DNA of 38,425 nucleotides from Silicimonas sp. (lineage in GTDB: Bacteria > Pseudomonadota > Alphaproteobacteria > Rhodobacterales > Rhodobacteraceae). Every line of letters begins with the position of its first letter. Within the stretch, counting starts at the first letter, position 1. The translations under genes were made by a program, and so were the position numbers. The notes below the pieces were generated by a model that saw only the letters and a program-made list of their open reading frames with translations, was not told the DNA's origin and searched no databases. Shown in pieces: positions 35,111 through 38,425 of this stretch. Where the stretch lies: positions 1-38,425 of the forward strand of contig JAJEAC010000157.1 of assembly GCA_022824315.1 (NCBI GenBank). The letters are read 5' to 3'.

Positions 35111-35788
35111 ATCGCGAAGCCGAGATGAGATTCCGGGGTCAAGTTCGGGGCCATGGTCTTCGACAAGATCCAGGCCGGCATCCGTACCGATTTCCATCAG
35201 CCAAGTACAGAGCGGCGCCCGCGTGCCGACCAGGATGCTCTGGCTGCTGTTTTGGATCAACTCGATGCGCGCGCGCTTGCTGACGCGGTCCACGTAGAAA
35301 CCGCCGGAGCAATCAAAATCCACGAAAGACTGAACGATCAGATCCATGGACGGGAACGCCAACCGATCGGTTAGGGCGCGCCTTTTGAGGAATTGAGAGG
35401 CGGTGCCGGAGTAGGAGGAGAACAGAACCTCGAATCGTGTCCGCGCGAACTCATCCCTTGATGCGAAAATCCGCGAACGGAATATGCCGGGGCGCTACCG
35501 TGTCTTTGCGGCCTTCGCAGCAGGAAGAGCTTCGAATGTTGGAAGATGCTGCGATGCGAAGCGAGGGGCATCTCTCGACTCGGTCGCGCATGTCTTCCAC
35601 GACTTCAACGAATTTCAGAGACGTCAGATTTGCTGATCCAGGGTTATCAATTGTGTCGCGACTGTCTGATTTGGGGCGATCATGTCGGGCACTTGGATCA
35701 GCGAAGCGCGTACACTATACCTTCGCGGAATTTCTCGACCACAGCCGGAGAGATCCGGTGCGTTGACAGCCGCAAGGAGCGAGCAACC
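35111..35788. other. Gene-poor stretch (about 680 nt)
   Basis: No convincing gene. A minus-strand frame runs from about 35362 (TTG; ATG at 35347) to 34862 and looks mildly protein-like, but it overlaps the last 250 nt of the zinc-finger gene and has no family match I recognise. Plus-strand frames at 35437-35766 look random. The GC content is lower than in the core genes. It may be decayed DNA. The AAGGAG at 35774 belongs to the next gene. Confidence 0.35.
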
Positions 35789-36562
35789 TTGGCCGTGTTT
35801 GGAAAAATCCTTGGCAGCGCCGCCGGTTTTGCAATTGGCGGACCGCTAGGCGCCATTGCCGGGCTGGCGCTCGGGCACGTTGTGGACAAGCGTGGACGGT
35901 CTCCAGAAGTCAGGCCCAAGGCTGGAAGTCGCGCTGGTCCATGGAGCCGTTCGAAAGTTGATGTCCAAACGGCATTCGCAGTGGCCTTCGTGACGCTCGC
36001 AGCGAAACTCAGCAAGACCGATGGCCGGGTGACCCGTGATGAAATCGATGCCCTGAAGCGCGTTGTTTCCTTTCCGGAAGAGGCCAGAGCGGAGGTTGGC
36101 GCAATTTTCGATGCCGCGAAGGTGGACGCGACCGGTTTCGAGCCCTACGCCCGACAGATCGCGGCAATCGTTCGCAACGACTTGGTCATGCTCGAACAGA
36201 TTCTTGCCGGTCTTGTCCAGATTGCCGCTGCGGACGGCACCTACCACAGTGGAGAAAGGGACTTCATCAACCGTATCGCGCGCGAATTCAGGTTTTCGCC
36301 GGAGCAGCGCAAGCGCATTGAACACACATACCTCCCTGCTGCGGTCGCCGACGAAGAAAGCCCGTACGAGGTCCTGGGTGTCAGCCGAGACGCGACGGAC
36401 GACGAAGTCCGCAATGCCTATCGCAGGATCGTCAAGGACTTCCACCCAGACAAGTTGGTGGCAAAGGGGATGCCTGAAGAATTCCACAAGCTCGGTGCCA
36501 AAAGGACTTCCGAGGCAAACATCGCCTATGACCAGATCAAGAAAGAGCGACGCCTTTCCTGA
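35789..36562 (+). CDS. TerB-J-domain co-chaperone (DjlA-like)
   Basis: A 257-residue protein. A glycine-rich hydrophobic N terminus (FGKILGSAAGFAIGGPLGAIAGLALGH) is the expected membrane segment. A TerB-like helical domain follows at about 60-165 (AKLSKTDGRVTRDEI, AAADGTYHSGERDFI). A C-terminal J domain (192-255) carries the HPD tripeptide at 219-221, needed to stimulate DnaK. The start is a TTG at 35789 with AAGGAG 9 nt upstream; it gives the N terminus expected for the family, whereas the frame to 35546 adds 81 unrelated residues. A GTG at 35795 is possible. It probably acts as a DnaK partner at the inner membrane. Confidence 0.88.
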   Translation: MAVFGKILGSAAGFAIGGPLGAIAGLALGHVVDKRGRSPEVRPKAGSRAGPWSRSKVDVQTAFAVAFVTLAAKLSKTDGRVTRDEIDALKRVVSFPEEARAEVGAIFDAAKVDATGFEPYARQIAAIVRNDLVMLEQILAGLVQIAAADGTYHSGERDFINRIAREFRFSPEQRKRIEHTYLPAAVADEESPYEVLGVSRDATDDEVRNAYRRIVKDFHPDKLVAKGMPEEFHKLGAKRTSEANIAYDQIKKERRLS

Positions 36563-36859
36563 ACGGGAATCCGGAGATGGCGATCCAGAGTTGTCTGGCA
36601 TGTCAGATGCCGCTTGAGACCGCCGCCGAGACATCAAGGGCGCGGGAACACCGTACCGGCCTGCGCATGGTCGGCGAGTTGGCCGGTCTGCAAGAGGGAC
36701 GAGCGGGCGCGCGAATGCACCGCCGTGGCGTCAGCTTTCGTGGGGCGGCCACGGGTTTCAATTGGCGGGGCTGGGACGACATTGTTGCCGCGCTTCACGA
36801 AAGAAGGCACTTTCGGCGAGCGCATAGACGGCGCCCGTGAACATTCGAAGAAGTTCTGG

Positions 36860-37378
36860 ATGACCTCAAGCAAGCCGCGCGTTGGGATGCCTGTCGAGAG
36901 GCTCGACTTTCCGACCGTCGATCAGGAAGGATCGATCTCGATCGGCGGGCCCAAGGATCGCTGGACAATGCTGTTCGTCTATCGTGGTCGCCATTGTCCG
37001 CGGTGCAAGCGCTTCCTGAACAAGCTGAACGACGCGTTGCCGGAATGGGTCGCCGAAATGGATGTCGTGGTGGTTTCGGCCGACAGCAGGGAAAAGGCCT
37101 TGGTAGACAAAGAGGAGTTTGGCTGGACATTTGACCTTTGCTACGGTCTGACAGAGGCGCAAATGCGGTCGCTCGATCTATTCGTTTCCGAACCGCTCTC
37201 CGAAGCGGAAACAACGGGCCTGTTTGCTGAGCCAGGTGCATTTGCAATTCGCCCGGACGGCACGCTCATGCTTGCCGACATTTCCAACGGACCGGCGGCA
37301 CGCCCTGACTTGGAAGAGCTCTTGGACGGGATGAAATTCAACATTGAGAATGATCGTCCCGTCAGGGGAACGGCCTGA
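36860..37378 (+). CDS. Peroxiredoxin-like thioredoxin-fold protein (AhpC/TSA type)
   Basis: A 172-residue protein with thioredoxin fold. The active site is YRGRHCPRCKRFL with Cys46 and Cys49 (C-P-R-C), preceded by WTMLFV. This matches the small AhpC/TSA-like family that reads RGxHCPxCK. The VVVVSADSREKA and GAFAIRPDGTL segments are the usual later strands. It has no signal peptide and should act in the cytoplasm as a thiol peroxidase or disulfide reductase. The ATG at 36860 has only a weak GAAGAAG upstream; an extension to 36614 is not conserved. The roughly 300 nt before it hold no recognisable gene. Confidence 0.85.
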   Translation: MTSSKPRVGMPVERLDFPTVDQEGSISIGGPKDRWTMLFVYRGRHCPRCKRFLNKLNDALPEWVAEMDVVVVSADSREKALVDKEEFGWTFDLCYGLTEAQMRSLDLFVSEPLSEAETTGLFAEPGAFAIRPDGTLMLADISNGPAARPDLEELLDGMKFNIENDRPVRGTA

Positions 37379-37661
37379 CAGTGGGTCTGGGGAACCTGAC
37401 TGAGGCTGAGGGCAAGAGGGGTCGTGTTTAGACGAATGTGTATGTGATGCGGAAACGAACAGTGGTCATGGCGCGGTCGATTTCCGCCCGCTTTCCAATT
37501 GTTCGCCTGAACGCACGGTCTGAACCTTTCCTGGGTCTCACGCGCGCCCATTCCTTCGGATTCGGAATTCCTGCCCTTGATGCGGCACAGGCGTCGACCG
37601 GACTTCAGCTCTCTGGCGGTCCCTTCTAGAGTGTCTACGAATTCAGGCAATGGAGAGGACA

Positions 37662-38425
37662 ATGACCCGCCGCCGTCTTCCCATCGGGATGCGGTCGCTC
37701 CGGCGTCTCCGGGAAACCGATAGCTACTATGTCGACAAGACCCCGCTCTTTCGGAACCTGATAGACGGGTGCGACCATTGCTTCCTGTCACGGCCTCGCC
37801 GGTTCGGCAAGAGTCTGCTCCTGGACACGATCAGGTCGCTATTCGAGGGGCGTGAGACGCTGTTCCGGGGCCTGGACATCCATGGGCACTGGGACTGGTC
37901 CGTAAACATCCAGTCGCGCGGCTGAGCTTCGGTGGGAAGTACAATGAACAGGGAGAGATCGAGGGGGACGTCATCGAGCAGCTTGAGGCGATCGAGCGCC
38001 AGCATGATCTCCCTCCTGCCCCTGCGTCCGACACCGGTCCCAGGCGCTTGCGGAACATCCTGGGTCGCCTGCATCATGTCACGGGGAGCCAGGTGGTCGT
38101 TCTCGTGGACGAGTACGACAAGCCGATCCTGGACGTGCTTCACGACCCGGAGCTTGCCACCGCCAACCGCGACTACCTGCGCGGGTTCTACGGCATCATC
38201 AAGGGCAGCGCCGAGCATGTTCGCTTCACCTTCGTCAGCGGTGTCAGCATGTTCTCCAAGGTCAGCCCGTTCCAGGGCCTCAATAACCTCGACGACATCA
38301 GTCTCGACCCTGGATACGCTACGATCTGCGGCTACACTGACGGGGACATCGACCGGGTGTTCGGGCCGGAGCTCGACGGGCTGGACAGAGACAAGATCCG
38401 GACTTGGTACAACGGTTATCACTGG
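37662..38425 (+). pseudogene. AAA-ATPase-like/DUF1703 protein gene with a frameshift, truncated by window end
   Basis: The gene starts MTRRRLPIGMRSLRRL with AGGA upstream, continues with YYVDKTPLF and the modified P-loop SRPRRFGKSLLLDTI, typical of AAA-ATPase-like (PF09820) proteins that end in a DUF1703 nuclease-like domain. The frame stops at 37925. The expected sequence (KHP..RLSFGGKYNEQGEI) resumes in another frame from 37904: between TCC (37899) and AAA (37904) only two bases remain where three are needed, so one base is missing. Downstream, VVVLVDEYDKPILD (Walker B-like), FTFVSGVSMFSKVS and WYNGYHW at the window end are intact. So it is either a recent frameshift or an assembly error. 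These families are of unknown function, often multicopy and mobile. Confidence 0.85.

Overview
This GC-rich window most likely comes from an alphaproteobacterium of the Rhodobacterales (Roseobacter/Paracoccus-type). The evidence is the GapR/DUF2312 protein, a RamB/PccR-type regulator, a symporter-kinase fusion, a Tat-exported Liv-type binding protein beside acs, the hisB-hisH pair and a tRNA with encoded CCA. Taxonomy is inferred from gene content and has not been checked by a search.

Layout. Positions 1-172 hold the 3' end of an unrecognised gene. 308-1538 (minus) is hisB-hisH. 1826-9121 (minus) is one long transcription unit: a Tat-exported binding protein, two permeases and two ATPases of a branched-chain amino acid/amide-type ABC transporter, with acetyl-CoA synthetase (acs) as its last gene. 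Divergent from it, 9347-14057 (plus) encodes a short-chain acyl-CoA regulator (XRE + DUF2083), a receiver-only response regulator, a two-helix membrane protein and a symporter-histidine kinase hybrid; the last three overlap by 4 nt each. Together this looks like a self-contained module for sensing, taking up and activating acetate or another short-chain acid. 14082-16521 holds a small membrane protein, a GapR-like protein and an iron-type ABC permease.

16706-23863 looks like a mosaic or island: VapBC, a tRNA-Thr(UGU), a hydroxypyruvate-isomerase-like/URO-D-like pair, ParDE, and a PD-(D/E)XK nuclease-like protein followed by an m4C-type DNA methyltransferase (candidate restriction-modification pair).

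24214-34176 is a divergent catabolic cluster. A class III PLP enzyme resembling the hydroxy-aminoethylphosphonate ammonia-lyase (PbfA) group faces a formylglycine hydrolase resembling phosphonate monoester hydrolases. The hydrolase is followed by a complete dipeptide-type ABC transporter (large binding protein, two permeases, two ATPases). My working hypothesis is uptake and hydrolysis of a phosphonate ester, or of another sulfate/phosphate ester.

34544-38425 holds a FusB/FBP-type treble-clef zinc protein, a TerB-J-domain protein, a CxxC peroxiredoxin-like protein, and a frameshifted AAA-ATPase-like/DUF1703 gene cut by the window end. This part has long gene-poor gaps. No CRISPR array, rRNA or intact insertion sequence was seen.
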